Shown: in pieces, positions 44,255-53,154 of the stretch | Numbering within the stretch: the first letter of the stretch is position 1 | How the letters are laid out: every line of letters begins with the position of its first letter | NCBI GenBank assembly: GCA_015654535.1 | Contig: JAATGU010000014.1 | Span: 1 to 64,000, forward strand | DNA from: Bacteroidales bacterium | GTDB taxonomy: Bacteria; Bacteroidota; Bacteroidia; Bacteroidales; Bacteroidaceae | Length of the DNA: 64,000 nucleotides | Direction of reading: 5' to 3' | Notes under the pieces: generated by a model | Told to the model about the DNA's origin: nothing | Seen by the model: the letters and a program-made list of their open reading frames with translations, nothing else | Databases searched by the model: none | Program-made: the position numbers and the translations under genes

Positions 44255-45610
44255 ATGATATTAATAATAGACGATGACCAAGCGGTGCGTTCCTCTCTGA
44301 CTTTTTTGCTCAAGCGAGTAGGTTACGAGGCTGAGGCGGTTTCCAATCCCAAAACAGCAATAGAAATGGTACGTTCCGTTGTTCCTCAGTTGATTCTGAT
44401 GGATATGAATTTTTCGCTTACCACATCGGGCGAAGAGGGGATCATCTTATTAAAGCAAGTCAAGATATTCTGCCCCGGTGTTCCTGTTATTTTAATGACC
44501 GCATGGGGCTCTATCGCCTTAGCTGTGCAAGGAATGCAGACGGGAGCCTTCGATTTTATCACCAAACCCTGGAATAATGAATTACTATTGAAGTCCATAC
44601 GAACGGCACTCGAACTTACCGCTCAGAAAATGGAAACCCCTCAGGTGCTGAATCGAAAAGAGGTGGACGGAAAGTTTCATTTCGATAAAATAGTAGGGAA
44701 GTCGCCTGTGCTGATGGAAGTGTTAAACACCGTGGGACGCATTGCCCGTACCAACGCATCCGTACTTATTACGGGGGAAAGCGGCACGGGAAAGGAACTC
44801 ATTGCTGAGGCTATCCATGCTAATAGTGGACGGATGAAAGAACCTTTTGTCAAAGTAAACTTAGGCGGAATCTCACAAAGTCTCTTCGAAAGCGAGATGT
44901 TTGGTCACAAGAAAGGCGCGTTTACCGATGCCTCTTCGGATAGAACGGGGCGGTTTGAGCTGGCAAACAGAGGAACTATCTTTTTGGATGAGATAGGTGA
45001 TTTGGATCTCTCCTGTCAGGTGAAGTTACTCCGTGTGCTTCAAGATCAGACCTTTGAAGTCTTGGGCGACAGTCGTCCGCGGAAAGTAGATGTCCGTGTG
45101 GTGAGTGCCACTAATTGTGATCTGCACACTATGGTCAATGAACGGACTTTTCGTGAAGACCTCTTCTATCGTATTAATCTCATCACCATCCATCTTCCTT
45201 CCCTTCGGGAAAGAAAAGACGATATTCCGCTGTTGGTAAGGCATTTTGCCAATCAACAAACGAAGCAAAATGAACTTCCACCTGTGAAGTTATTACCGGA
45301 TGCCCTTACTTTTTTACAGTCATTGCCTTACCCCGGCAACATCCGTGAACTGAAAAATCTGGTGGAACGAACCATCTTAGTCAGTGGAAAAGAAACCCTC
45401 GAAGTATCCGACTTTGAAAGTCAGTATCAGCGACGTGATGAATCTCTGTCTGCAATAAGATCCGGAATGACGCTCGACGAGATAGAACGGCAAACCATCC
45501 TTCAGACATTGGAAAGATATAGTGGCAACCTTTCACAGGTGGCCCTTTCATTGGGTATAAGCAGAGCGGCCCTTTACCGGAGATTGGAAAAATACGGAAT
45601 AAATTATTAA
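44255..45610 (+). CDS. Sigma-54-dependent response regulator, NtrC family
   Basis: A 451-residue regulator with three domains: receiver (IIDDDQAV acidic pocket, phosphorylation site D50 in ILMDMNF, K in TKPWNN), AAA+ sigma-54 activator (Walker A GESGTGKE, Walker B GTIFLDEIGD) and a Fis-type helix-turn-helix (NLSQVALSLGISRAALYRRLEKYG). The sigma-54 contact loop reads GAFTDA instead of GAFTGA. The ATG at 44255 starts directly at the receiver; a TTG at 44234 would add seven odd residues. It lies 7 bp before its kinase gene and at the end of the efflux operon, whose promoter looks sigma-54 dependent. Confidence 0.94.
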   Translation: MILIIDDDQAVRSSLTFLLKRVGYEAEAVSNPKTAIEMVRSVVPQLILMDMNFSLTTSGEEGIILLKQVKIFCPGVPVILMTAWGSIALAVQGMQTGAFDFITKPWNNELLLKSIRTALELTAQKMETPQVLNRKEVDGKFHFDKIVGKSPVLMEVLNTVGRIARTNASVLITGESGTGKELIAEAIHANSGRMKEPFVKVNLGGISQSLFESEMFGHKKGAFTDASSDRTGRFELANRGTIFLDEIGDLDLSCQVKLLRVLQDQTFEVLGDSRPRKVDVRVVSATNCDLHTMVNERTFREDLFYRINLITIHLPSLRERKDDIPLLVRHFANQQTKQNELPPVKLLPDALTFLQSLPYPGNIRELKNLVERTILVSGKETLEVSDFESQYQRRDESLSAIRSGMTLDEIERQTILQTLERYSGNLSQVALSLGISRAALYRRLEKYGINY

Positions 45611-45617
45611 CCGAATC

Positions 45618-46916
45618 ATGAAATTAAAAAAACTCTTCTGGATATTTACTTTCTTGTTATTGGTTATTCTTTCCATGCTGACTTATATTGTGATGCAGAA
45701 AAGTTCGTGGATGTTCTATCTGCTCGAAGGGCTTATTCTGGTTACTTTTCTGTTTCTGGTCATCTTTTACCGGAAAATAGTGAAGCCTCTTCATACCATT
45801 GGCAATGGAATGGAACTGCTCAAAGAGCAGGATTTCAGTTCGCGGCTTAGTCCGGTGGGACAGTATGAAGCAGACCGGGTGGTGAATGTTTTTAATCGCA
45901 TGATGGAGCAGTTGAAAAATGAACGTCTCCGCCTTCGGGAACAAAATACTTTTCTTGATTTACTGATCAATGCTTCGCCCATGGGGGTGATTATCCTCAA
46001 TCTAGATGAAAAGATAACCTCTCTCAATCCCTCGGCACTTAAAGTGCTTGGCATTCATTCCGTGGAGACGGTGGCAGGTAAAAAGCTCTCCGACATTGAT
46101 TCTCCTTTGGCGGAAGAGTTGAGCACTCTCTCTCTTCACGACACTCGGACGGTGCAACTCAATGATTCGAATATCTATCGGTGCGTGTACTCTTCTTTTG
46201 TGGACCAAGGATTTCAACATCCCTTTTTTTTAGTGGAGAGTTTGACCGATGAGGTGATGAAAGCCGAGAAAAAAGCTTATGAGAAAGTGATCCGTATGAT
46301 TGCGCACGAGGTGAATAATACAACGGCAGGCATCACTTCCACACTGGACACAGTGAGTTCAGCCTTATCCGAAGTAGAAAATACGGAAGACATCCGCGAG
46401 GTGATGCGGGTTTGCATTGAACGCTGCTTTACTATGGGCCGTTTTATCACCAACTTTGCCGATGTGGTAAAGATTCCCGATCCCGATTTACGCAAATTAA
46501 ATCTGAATGAGTTGGTTACTTCCTGCAAGCGATTCATGGAAACCATTTGTCAGAATCGAAATATCTCCATCACTCTTAATCTGTGTGAGGAGCTGGATGA
46601 AGTAAAAATAGATGCTTCCTTGTTCGAACAAGTTTTGGTGAATATCATAAAGAATGCTGCTGAAAGTATTGAGTCCAATGGACAAATCTACATTTACACC
46701 ACTACGAATCCCGTTTGCTTAGAAATAGCAGATACCGGAAAAGGCATCAGTAAAGAGGCCGCCACCAAACTTTTTAGTCCATTTTTCTCCACCAAACCAG
46801 GAGGGCAGGGGATAGGGCTGATCTTTATTCGTGAAGTCCTTTTAAAACATGGTTGCACCTTCTCCTTGCGCACCTATGCTGACGGACTTACGCGCTTCCA
46901 TATTTTCTTCAATTAG
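45618..46916 (+). CDS. Sensor histidine kinase
   Basis: A 432-residue membrane kinase. Two close helices (LFWIFTFLLLVILSMLTYIVM and FYLLEGLILVTFLFLVIFY) with almost no periplasmic loop are followed by a HAMP-like segment (VKPLHTIGNGMELLKEQDFSSRL), a PAS-like domain (about residues 105-215), the H-box IAHEVNN, N-box VLVNIIKNAAESI, and G-boxes ADTGKGIS and GGQGIGL. The lack of an outer loop suggests sensing in or at the membrane or in the PAS domain. It is the partner of the preceding NtrC-type regulator. Confidence 0.93.
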   Translation: MKLKKLFWIFTFLLLVILSMLTYIVMQKSSWMFYLLEGLILVTFLFLVIFYRKIVKPLHTIGNGMELLKEQDFSSRLSPVGQYEADRVVNVFNRMMEQLKNERLRLREQNTFLDLLINASPMGVIILNLDEKITSLNPSALKVLGIHSVETVAGKKLSDIDSPLAEELSTLSLHDTRTVQLNDSNIYRCVYSSFVDQGFQHPFFLVESLTDEVMKAEKKAYEKVIRMIAHEVNNTTAGITSTLDTVSSALSEVENTEDIREVMRVCIERCFTMGRFITNFADVVKIPDPDLRKLNLNELVTSCKRFMETICQNRNISITLNLCEELDEVKIDASLFEQVLVNIIKNAAESIESNGQIYIYTTTNPVCLEIADTGKGISKEAATKLFSPFFSTKPGGQGIGLIFIREVLLKHGCTFSLRTYADGLTRFHIFFN

Positions 46917-47004
46917 TTTTGCTCTATTTTGGCTATTGCGAGGAACGAGCTCTTTTTGTATCAATAGTTGTTTCTATTTCCTAAATTCAACTCCTATTTG
47001 TTTT

Positions 47005-47880
47005 TTAACTTTTTTGAAATTCTGTTGGAGTCATTCCTGTGTGTTGTTTAAAGTATTGGCTGAAAAAGGATGCATTTGGGAAATTCAGATCTTCTGAAAT
47101 TTGCCAGATGGACATATTACAAGCCTTAAGATGATATTGAGCTTCCATTATAATTGCTTTGCTAAGCCATTCTTTTACAGTTTTATTGCTTAATCTTTTA
47201 ATTACGGTAGATAAATATTTTGGTGTCAGATTTAACTTGTTAGCATAATATTCAACATTACGTTTTGTTTTATAATCTACTTTGACTAATTCTATGAAAC
47301 GTTTAAATATCAACTCATTATGCGAGGGCTTTAAATACTCTTTTGTTTTTTGTTTCTGATAAATTACGCATATTTCATAGTATAAGTTTGTTAGTAGATT
47401 TTGGGCTATTTCCTTACGATAAGGATGGTCTTCTCTTTTTACATATTTCCATAATAGAGAAAAAATATCGAATATTATTTCCTTTTCTTGCTTAGTTAAC
47501 GATAAAAGTGGATTTTCTTTTATTAAAAGTATTTGTGACATTGTGGCTTTAAGTTCACCCCCAGAAAGAAAACTGGGGGTAGCTGCAATTATATATCCCT
47601 GAAAATCAATACTCTTATTAGAGCTTTGTACGATAGAGTTAGGGACTATGTATAATAAATCGTCTGGCTTTATAGTGTAATTTATCAGATCTAGTGAAAT
47701 TTCACATTGTCCGTTTAAGCAAAGTACAACACCCCCTCCGTTTAATTTGCATGGATAGCAAAAGAAATCTGATGAATCGGGTATACCATCTACCATAAAG
47801 AAATAAGGAGTAATATAGTTTCCTTTTTTTATACCTTTAACTTGACTGATATTTATGGGTGAAAATAGTTTTTTGCTCAT
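47005..47880 (-). CDS. AraC family transcriptional regulator
   Basis: A 291-residue regulator. The first 180 residues are the ligand or cupin-like part (GGGVVLCLNGQCEISLDLINYTIKPDDLLYIVPNSIVQSS); the last 100 carry the two helix-turn-helix units of AraC proteins (NVEYYANKLNLTPKYLSTVIKRLSNKT and ISEDLNFPNASFFSQYFKQHTGMTPTEFQ). The ATG at 47880 (MSKKLFS) is preferred over a TTG at 47904 that overlaps the promoter element. It is divergent from the two ABC-2 permease genes, which it probably controls. Confidence 0.92.
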   Translation of the reverse strand: MSKKLFSPINISQVKGIKKGNYITPYFFMVDGIPDSSDFFCYPCKLNGGGVVLCLNGQCEISLDLINYTIKPDDLLYIVPNSIVQSSNKSIDFQGYIIAATPSFLSGGELKATMSQILLIKENPLLSLTKQEKEIIFDIFSLLWKYVKREDHPYRKEIAQNLLTNLYYEICVIYQKQKTKEYLKPSHNELIFKRFIELVKVDYKTKRNVEYYANKLNLTPKYLSTVIKRLSNKTVKEWLSKAIIMEAQYHLKACNMSIWQISEDLNFPNASFFSQYFKQHTGMTPTEFQKS

Positions 47881-47901
47881 ATTGATAAAGTATTTGAGAG
47901 C

Positions 47902-47909
47902 CAAATATA
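47902..47909 (-). promoter_or_regulatory. Predicted -7 element of araC-type gene
   Basis: Minus-strand TATATTTG, matching TAnnTTTG, 21 bp before the ATG. Confidence 0.5.
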
Positions 47910-48004
47910 ATAATTATAAGAATAAAATCATATTTATTTTTTTATAAAAGACTTTTAGAACATTTTTGGCGAAGAACTGATTTTTTTGAGGCCTTGAAAT
48001 CATT

Positions 48005-48012
48005 TAACTTTG
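48005..48012 (+). promoter_or_regulatory. Predicted -7 element for ABC-2 permease pair
   Basis: TAACTTTG, matching TAnnTTTG, 19 bp before the ATG. A TTTG lies at 47985-47988, 16 bp upstream, slightly closer than usual. Confidence 0.5.
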
Positions 48013-48031
48013 CAACTTCGAAAAGAAAATT

Positions 48032-49213
48032 ATGAGTTTTAAAAATCAAAATAAATATTGTATTCTACGAACAGCTAAGAGAGAATTATATAGACTATCG
48101 TCTGGACCGATTTATCTTTTTTGTATGATAATCGCACCAATATTTTGTATATGGTTCTATTCCTCACTTATGCAGAGCGGACTTCCAAAAGATATGCCCA
48201 TTGCGGTGGTTGATATGGATAATTCGACATCCTCACGTCAGTTAATTCGGACATTGGATGCATTCGAACAGACTCAGGTAAAAATGTGTTGTCAGTCTTT
48301 TCCCGAAGCCAGACAAGCGATGCAAAGGGGAAAAGTTTATGGTATATTTTATCTTCCGAGAAATTTTGCTGTTAAGGCTGCTTCCGGTAAGCAACCTCAA
48401 ATCTCTTTTTATATTAATGACTCTTATTTAATGGCCGGATCTTTGTTGTTTAAAGATATGGAGACAGTCTCGGTCTTGGCTTCGGCGTCTGTGTTTCAGG
48501 CCACTGGATATGCTAAAGGAATGACTGAAAAACAAATCTTAGGACAGATTCAACCTATTGTTTTAGATATTCATCCAGTGGGGAATCCTTGGCTCAATTA
48601 TCCTACGTATCTCAACACTGTGTTGTTGCCAGGTACATTGGAAATGTTTATCTTTCTTGTGACCGTGTTTAGTATAGGAAGTGAAATGAAGTTCAATACT
48701 TCATGTTTATGGCTGAGGATGAATAATAATTCTTTACCGAAAGCATTAATAGGAAAACTATTTCCACAAACAATCATATTTACTCTTGTTGGTTTTATGA
48801 TCTCTTCAGTGTTGTTTGGTTATAATTCTGTTCCGTTGCAGTGTGGTTGGTTACCTATGCTTATTGCTATGTTTTTCATGGTTATGGCCTCCCAATGCAT
48901 TGGAATTTTGATTATTAGTTTGGTCCCAACCCTGCGTTTGGCTCTTTGTGGATGTTGCTTGTTTGGCATACTTGCTTTTTCACTCACTGGGTTTACTTTC
49001 CCTGTTCAGTCTATGTATAGTATTTTTCGAGTATTGGCATATTCGTTCCCCTTAAGGTATTATTATCTTATCTATGTGGATCAGGCCTTGAATGGGCGGG
49101 CTATGATGTATAGCTGGAATTATTATATCTATTTGACATTTTTCTTTTTGATACCTTTTCTTGTTGGGAAAAAATTGAAATATTTGTTGTTGCATTTTAA
49201 ATATATACCCTAA
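48032..49213 (+). CDS. ABC-2 type permease 1
   Basis: A 393-residue membrane protein of the ABC-2/YhhJ type: an N-terminal helix (IYLFCMIIAPIFCIWFYSSL), a periplasmic domain (residues about 45-215) opening with the typical LPKDMPIAVVDMDNSTSSRQLIR, and five or six C-terminal helices with SLVPTLRLALCGCCLFGILAFSLTGFTFP. Such permeases usually need an ATPase and often a HlyD adaptor. Neither is beside it. It overlaps the next gene by one base (TAATG). Confidence 0.92.
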   Translation: MSFKNQNKYCILRTAKRELYRLSSGPIYLFCMIIAPIFCIWFYSSLMQSGLPKDMPIAVVDMDNSTSSRQLIRTLDAFEQTQVKMCCQSFPEARQAMQRGKVYGIFYLPRNFAVKAASGKQPQISFYINDSYLMAGSLLFKDMETVSVLASASVFQATGYAKGMTEKQILGQIQPIVLDIHPVGNPWLNYPTYLNTVLLPGTLEMFIFLVTVFSIGSEMKFNTSCLWLRMNNNSLPKALIGKLFPQTIIFTLVGFMISSVLFGYNSVPLQCGWLPMLIAMFFMVMASQCIGILIISLVPTLRLALCGCCLFGILAFSLTGFTFPVQSMYSIFRVLAYSFPLRYYYLIYVDQALNGRAMMYSWNYYIYLTFFFLIPFLVGKKLKYLLLHFKYIP

Positions 49214-50445
49214 TGAGAAAGACCAGTTTAACTACTATTTTGAAAGAAGGAATAGCCGATAGTTCATATATATGGAAAGAAGAACTTAAGAGTGTTTTTC
49301 ATGACCGAGGTGTGGAGATATTCTTCTTCTTTGTCCCTCTTTTCTATCCTGTGTTATATTCTCTTATTTATAACACCGAAGTAGTTCGTGATGTCCATTT
49401 GGCTGTTGTAGATCAAAGTAAAACTTTCTATAGTCGTGAATATATTCGTAGAGTAGATGCTGCTCAGGAAATCAGTGTTGTTGCTAATAGCAGTGATCTG
49501 GTTGAGGCTAAAAAATTGATGGATAGCAAAAAAGTATATGGAATACTGGTTATACCTTCCGAATTCAGTAAAGACTTGCATCAGAGTAATCAAACTCATG
49601 TGGCATTTTATTCTGATATGGGAAGTATGCTGAATTATAAAGCAATTTTGATGGGACTTAATAATGTTTCCCTACAATGTGGAAAAGATGTACAGATAAG
49701 TAATCATCCTCTATCAACCGATAAATTGAATCAAATCAATGTATCTCCAATATCCTATGAAGCAATAGATTTTTATAATCCTCAACTTGGATTTGCTACT
49801 TTTTTGGTTCCTGCTATTTTGATTTTAGTTATACATCAAACCTTAGTGCTGGGCATTTGCATGTTAGGAGGAACTGCTAGGGAAAAGAACAGATACAATT
49901 GTCTGGTGCCTTTGAACCGTCATTTTAACGGAACACTACGTATCGTATTTGGCAAAGGATTGGCTTATCTTATGATTTATATGGTGTTTTGTTTATGGGT
50001 TTTTATCGTTGTACCTAAGATTTTCAGTTTTCCACAATTAGGTAAACCAAGTACAATCATGATATTTATCTTACCATTCTTATTTGCCTGCATCTTTTTT
50101 TCTATGACATTGTCTGGCTTTATAGTAACTCGGGAATCCCCAATGATGGTTTTTGTTTCAGTTATTTTGTTATTCATGAGTGGAGTTACTTGGCCCATGT
50201 CTTCGATCCCTCATGGGTGGAGGCTCATAGCCTGCCTTTTTCCTTCAACGGGAGGGATACAAGGTTTTATCCGCATCAATACCATGGGTGCTTTGCTTGC
50301 TGATGTAGCTTTTGAATATAAAATGCTTTGGGTACAAGCTGGGATTTATTTTATAACCGCTTGTCTCGTTTATCGCTATCAAATTATTCATTGCCGCAAA
50401 GTGCTTCTCAGAGCATATAAACAAACAAAGCAAGTGCAGGAGTAA
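49213..50445 (+). CDS. ABC-2 type permease 2
   Basis: A 410-residue paralogue of the preceding permease: N-terminal helix VEIFFFFVPLFYPVLYSLIY, periplasmic domain with VRDVHLAVVDQSKTFYSREYIRRVD, and C-terminal helices including VILLFMSGVTWPMSSIPHGWR. The pair would make a heterodimer. There is no adjacent ATPase or adaptor, so partners must come from elsewhere, or the locus has lost them. Possible users are cell-envelope export or efflux; the substrate is unknown. Confidence 0.92.
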   Translation: MRKTSLTTILKEGIADSSYIWKEELKSVFHDRGVEIFFFFVPLFYPVLYSLIYNTEVVRDVHLAVVDQSKTFYSREYIRRVDAAQEISVVANSSDLVEAKKLMDSKKVYGILVIPSEFSKDLHQSNQTHVAFYSDMGSMLNYKAILMGLNNVSLQCGKDVQISNHPLSTDKLNQINVSPISYEAIDFYNPQLGFATFLVPAILILVIHQTLVLGICMLGGTAREKNRYNCLVPLNRHFNGTLRIVFGKGLAYLMIYMVFCLWVFIVVPKIFSFPQLGKPSTIMIFILPFLFACIFFSMTLSGFIVTRESPMMVFVSVILLFMSGVTWPMSSIPHGWRLIACLFPSTGGIQGFIRINTMGALLADVAFEYKMLWVQAGIYFITACLVYRYQIIHCRKVLLRAYKQTKQVQE

Positions 50446-50559
50446 AGCAATCTATTTTAGATTAATAATCACTTTTCACTATCACCTGCAGATGCTTAAT
50501 TTGAAAGACAGTGACCAACAATCTTTAGTTGTAATCATTGCATTGGAGAAATAAAAGAA

Positions 50560-50703
50560 TTATTTCTTCTTCTTTTCAAGAGCTACTACAGAATCAACAG
50601 AACTGCTTCTTGATTTTTCTTTTTGATATTCAGATTTTTCTTTGACAGCAGTTGTTTCTTTTTTCTCTTTCTTGTTCTCACGCATCTTGTCTTTACCTTT
50701 CAT
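50560..50703 (-). CDS. Small lysine-rich protein (47 aa), candidate
   Basis: A short ORF starting MKGKDKMRENKKEKKE and ending ALEKKKK, about one third Lys, with Ser and Glu. Such highly basic small proteins are often found in Bacteroides and can be abundant, but the function is unknown. An AT-rich leader precedes the ATG. It fills most of the gap between the ABC-2 pair and the GNAT gene. Composition could also mislead, since poly-Lys codons arise easily in AT-rich DNA. Confidence 0.55.
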   Translation of the reverse strand: MKGKDKMRENKKEKKETTAVKEKSEYQKEKSRSSSVDSVVALEKKKK

Positions 50704-50864
50704 TTTAATTATATTTAAAATTAAATTTCAGTAAAAGTACTCCTTTTTATTGGATAGCTGTGATTATATAGTTTAAATATGCTTTATAAGTATAAAATAT
50801 AGGGCAATTTATTGATTTATATTGTAATAGACAAAGATTCCCCCGCTTTAGAACGAGATATAAA

Positions 50865-51359
50865 TTACTGTTCTAACAGATCCTTCATCATAAAAACGGT
50901 GCAAGCACAATGCCCGGAGTTACCTAATGCATGAGGTATATACTTGAATCCTAACTGTTCATATATTGAGATGGCCCTTTCAAACTGAGGGAATGATTCA
51001 AGATAGAGTTGTTTGTATCCTGAGGAAGCAGCCCTTTCTATGGTTTTATTAAATAAAAGGGCACCAACACCTTTTCCCCTTGATGAAGGGGTAAGGTAAA
51101 ATTTTACCAACTCTGCACATTTTTCAGGGAGTTTCTCCGTTGGATAAAAGCCACACCCTCCTAGCAGTTTGCCATTGTACTCGGCCACCCAGTATTCGGC
51201 TCCTGGTTCTGAAAAATACTCAAATAAAGTATCGGTTGCAGGGTCACTATACACGGTACCCACTTTCTCTACCTTATATTCTTCAAAAATAGCACGTATC
51301 AAAGTGGCTAATTGTTTATTGTCTTTTGGGTCTATTGGGCGTATGATCACTTTATTCAT
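50865..51359 (-). CDS. GNAT family N-acetyltransferase
   Basis: A 164-residue acetyltransferase. The acetyl-CoA loop is SSRGKGVGALLF, with strands WVAEYNGKLLGGCGFYPTE and ELVKFYLTP before it and YLESFPQFERAISIYEQLGFKYI after it. The C-terminus HCACTVFMMKDL is complete. Acceptor unknown; the general shape fits small-molecule or protein N-terminal acetylation. It is monocistronic, 78 bp downstream of the RNase gene terminator. Confidence 0.92.
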   Translation of the reverse strand: MNKVIIRPIDPKDNKQLATLIRAIFEEYKVEKVGTVYSDPATDTLFEYFSEPGAEYWVAEYNGKLLGGCGFYPTEKLPEKCAELVKFYLTPSSRGKGVGALLFNKTIERAASSGYKQLYLESFPQFERAISIYEQLGFKYIPHALGNSGHCACTVFMMKDLLEQ

Positions 51360-51400
51360 TTTTTATTTTCGTTAATTTGAGGTAGAACTATTGATTAAGT

Positions 51401-51439
51401 AAAAAGAAAGGCTGCACATTACGGGCAGCCTTTCTTTTT
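51401..51439. terminator. Strong intrinsic terminator after RNase E/G gene
   Basis: A perfect 15-bp stem: AAAAAGAAAGGCTGC at 51401-51415 pairs with 51425-51439, with a nine-base loop. T-runs follow on both strands. The RNase stop codon (51440-51438) overlaps its outer end. Confidence 0.9.
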
Positions 51440-53012
51440 ATTTAATCTCGATTTCTTCTTTCATATCAATCTCTTCGCCATTGGAATCGTAAAATATGTA
51501 TTCCAGAAAAGCTAGTTTTTGATTTGGAATAATCTTAATACCAAATCCGTATTTCATTTGCCATTTACGCTTCAAAGAGAATACTCCTTGATTTACAAAG
51601 GCGGTAATGTACGGGTGGATGTGTAGTGTGAATCTCTTTACTTTTAGCTTATTTACTAAGTAATCAATTTTATTCTCTAATGTATCTGTAAACAGGATGG
51701 ATGGCTTGATGGTTCCTTTACCAAAGCAAGTAGGACAAGTTTCGAGCGTATTTACATCCATCGCCGGACGCACACGCTGACGGGTTATTTGCATCAACCC
51801 GAATTTGCTTAACGGTAAGATGTTATGCTTGGCTCTATCTAATTGCATATTCGCACACATTCTTTCGTAAAGCTTTTGTCTATTCTCGGCCTCGTTCATG
51901 TCTATAAAGTCAATAACAATGATCCCTCCCATGTCTCTGAGACGAAGTTGACGCGCTAACTCATCAGCAGCGCCTATATTGACATCAAAAGCATTTCCTT
52001 CTTGGCTGTTTGTCCCTTTAGCACGATTGCCGCTATTCACGTCGACCACATGCAAGGCTTCGGTATGTTCTATAATAAGATAAGCACCACTTTTATAGGA
52101 AATAGTTTTCCCGAATGAAGATTTTATTTGTTTGGTGATGCCAAAATTATCATAAATAGGTAGCTCTCCTTTATATAACTTAACAATGTCTCCTCTTTCA
52201 GGAGCAATGATAGTCACATAATCCTTTACTTCTTCATATACATCTTTATCATTAATATAAATGTTTTCAAAAGAAGGGTTAAACAGATCACGCAATAATG
52301 CAACTGTTCGGCTGGTTTCTTCATATACCAAGGTTGGAAATTTAGTTGCCTTCTGAACTTTTGTTATGCTTTCTTCCCAATGTTTTAAGAGAACTTTGAG
52401 CTCTCCATCAAGTTCCGCCACCCTTTTGTTTTCTGCTACTGTACGTACAATTACCCCGAAATTTTTGGGCTTTATGCTTTGTAAGAGTTGCTTTAACCGG
52501 GCACGTTCTTCACCTGATTTAATTTTTTGTGATACAGAAACCTTATCATTAAAGGGGATAAGTACTAAATATCTTCCAGCAAAAGAAATCTCCGCTGTCA
52601 ATCTTGGCCCTTTAGTTGAAATTGGTTCCTTTACAATCTGAACAATAACTTCCTGTCCTACTTTTAATGCATTTGAAATAGTTCCATCTTTTTCAATATC
52701 AGGAAGGAGTGTTGCTTTTGTAATGGGATTAAGCTTTTTTCTATCGCTTAGTGTTTGTTTTACATACTTTTGTAGAGAATTAAATTGAGGACCTAAATCT
52801 AAATAATGAAGAAAAGCATCTTTCTCGTAACCAACATCCACGAAGCAAGCATTTAAACCAGGCATTAATTTTTTAACACGGCCTAAATACATATTGCCCA
52901 CCGAAAAGTAAAGGCTTCTTCCTTCACTTTGAAGTTCCACTAAATTCTTATCCTCTAGTAAAGCTATGGAAATTTCTTTGGGCTGTACGTCTACTACTAG
53001 TTCGCTTGTCAC
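51438..53012 (-). CDS. rng: Ribonuclease E/G family endoribonuclease
   Basis: A 524-residue single-strand endonuclease for rRNA 5'-end processing and mRNA decay. An S1 domain with a family insert is at residues 35-130 (GNMYLGRVKKLMPGLNACFVDVGYEKDAFLH), then the 5'-sensor and RNase H-like parts, the magnesium site DVNSGN and IVIDFIDM, and the zinc-link CPTCFGKG. The length is that of RNase G or the catalytic half of RNase E, without a degradosome tail. The start at 53012 is preceded by 140 bp with two hairpins. The tiny AURKAIP1-type gene and HU lie upstream on the same strand. Confidence 0.95.
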   Translation of the reverse strand: MTSELVVDVQPKEISIALLEDKNLVELQSEGRSLYFSVGNMYLGRVKKLMPGLNACFVDVGYEKDAFLHYLDLGPQFNSLQKYVKQTLSDRKKLNPITKATLLPDIEKDGTISNALKVGQEVIVQIVKEPISTKGPRLTAEISFAGRYLVLIPFNDKVSVSQKIKSGEERARLKQLLQSIKPKNFGVIVRTVAENKRVAELDGELKVLLKHWEESITKVQKATKFPTLVYEETSRTVALLRDLFNPSFENIYINDKDVYEEVKDYVTIIAPERGDIVKLYKGELPIYDNFGITKQIKSSFGKTISYKSGAYLIIEHTEALHVVDVNSGNRAKGTNSQEGNAFDVNIGAADELARQLRLRDMGGIIVIDFIDMNEAENRQKLYERMCANMQLDRAKHNILPLSKFGLMQITRQRVRPAMDVNTLETCPTCFGKGTIKPSILFTDTLENKIDYLVNKLKVKRFTLHIHPYITAFVNQGVFSLKRKWQMKYGFGIKIIPNQKLAFLEYIFYDSNGEEIDMKEEIEIK

Positions 53013-53082
53013 TATATTTTTCTTTATTAATTTAAGTGATGAACAGTAAAACCAACTTTATTGTTCATTTAAGTTCCTCATT

Positions 53083-53135
53083 AAACAAAGAACAAACTTA
53101 AAAGACATTTGTCCCTGCAAGTTTGTTCTTTGTTT
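53083..53135. repeat. 17-bp perfect inverted repeat upstream of rng
   Basis: AAACAAAGAACAAACTT (53083-53099) and its exact reverse complement (53119-53135) flank a 19-base loop. On the minus strand it falls after the tiny COX24-type gene and before rng. The T-rich right arm could end the upstream transcript, or the structure may be in the rng leader. A second, shorter repeat ATGAACA/TGTTCAT lies at about 53038-53068. Confidence 0.8.
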
Positions 53136-53154
53136 CTGTCATTCAGACTAAAAA

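Noticed and set aside
47881-47904. TTG start adding eight residues to the AraC regulator
   Set aside because: It overlaps the predicted -7 element and a normal ATG follows.
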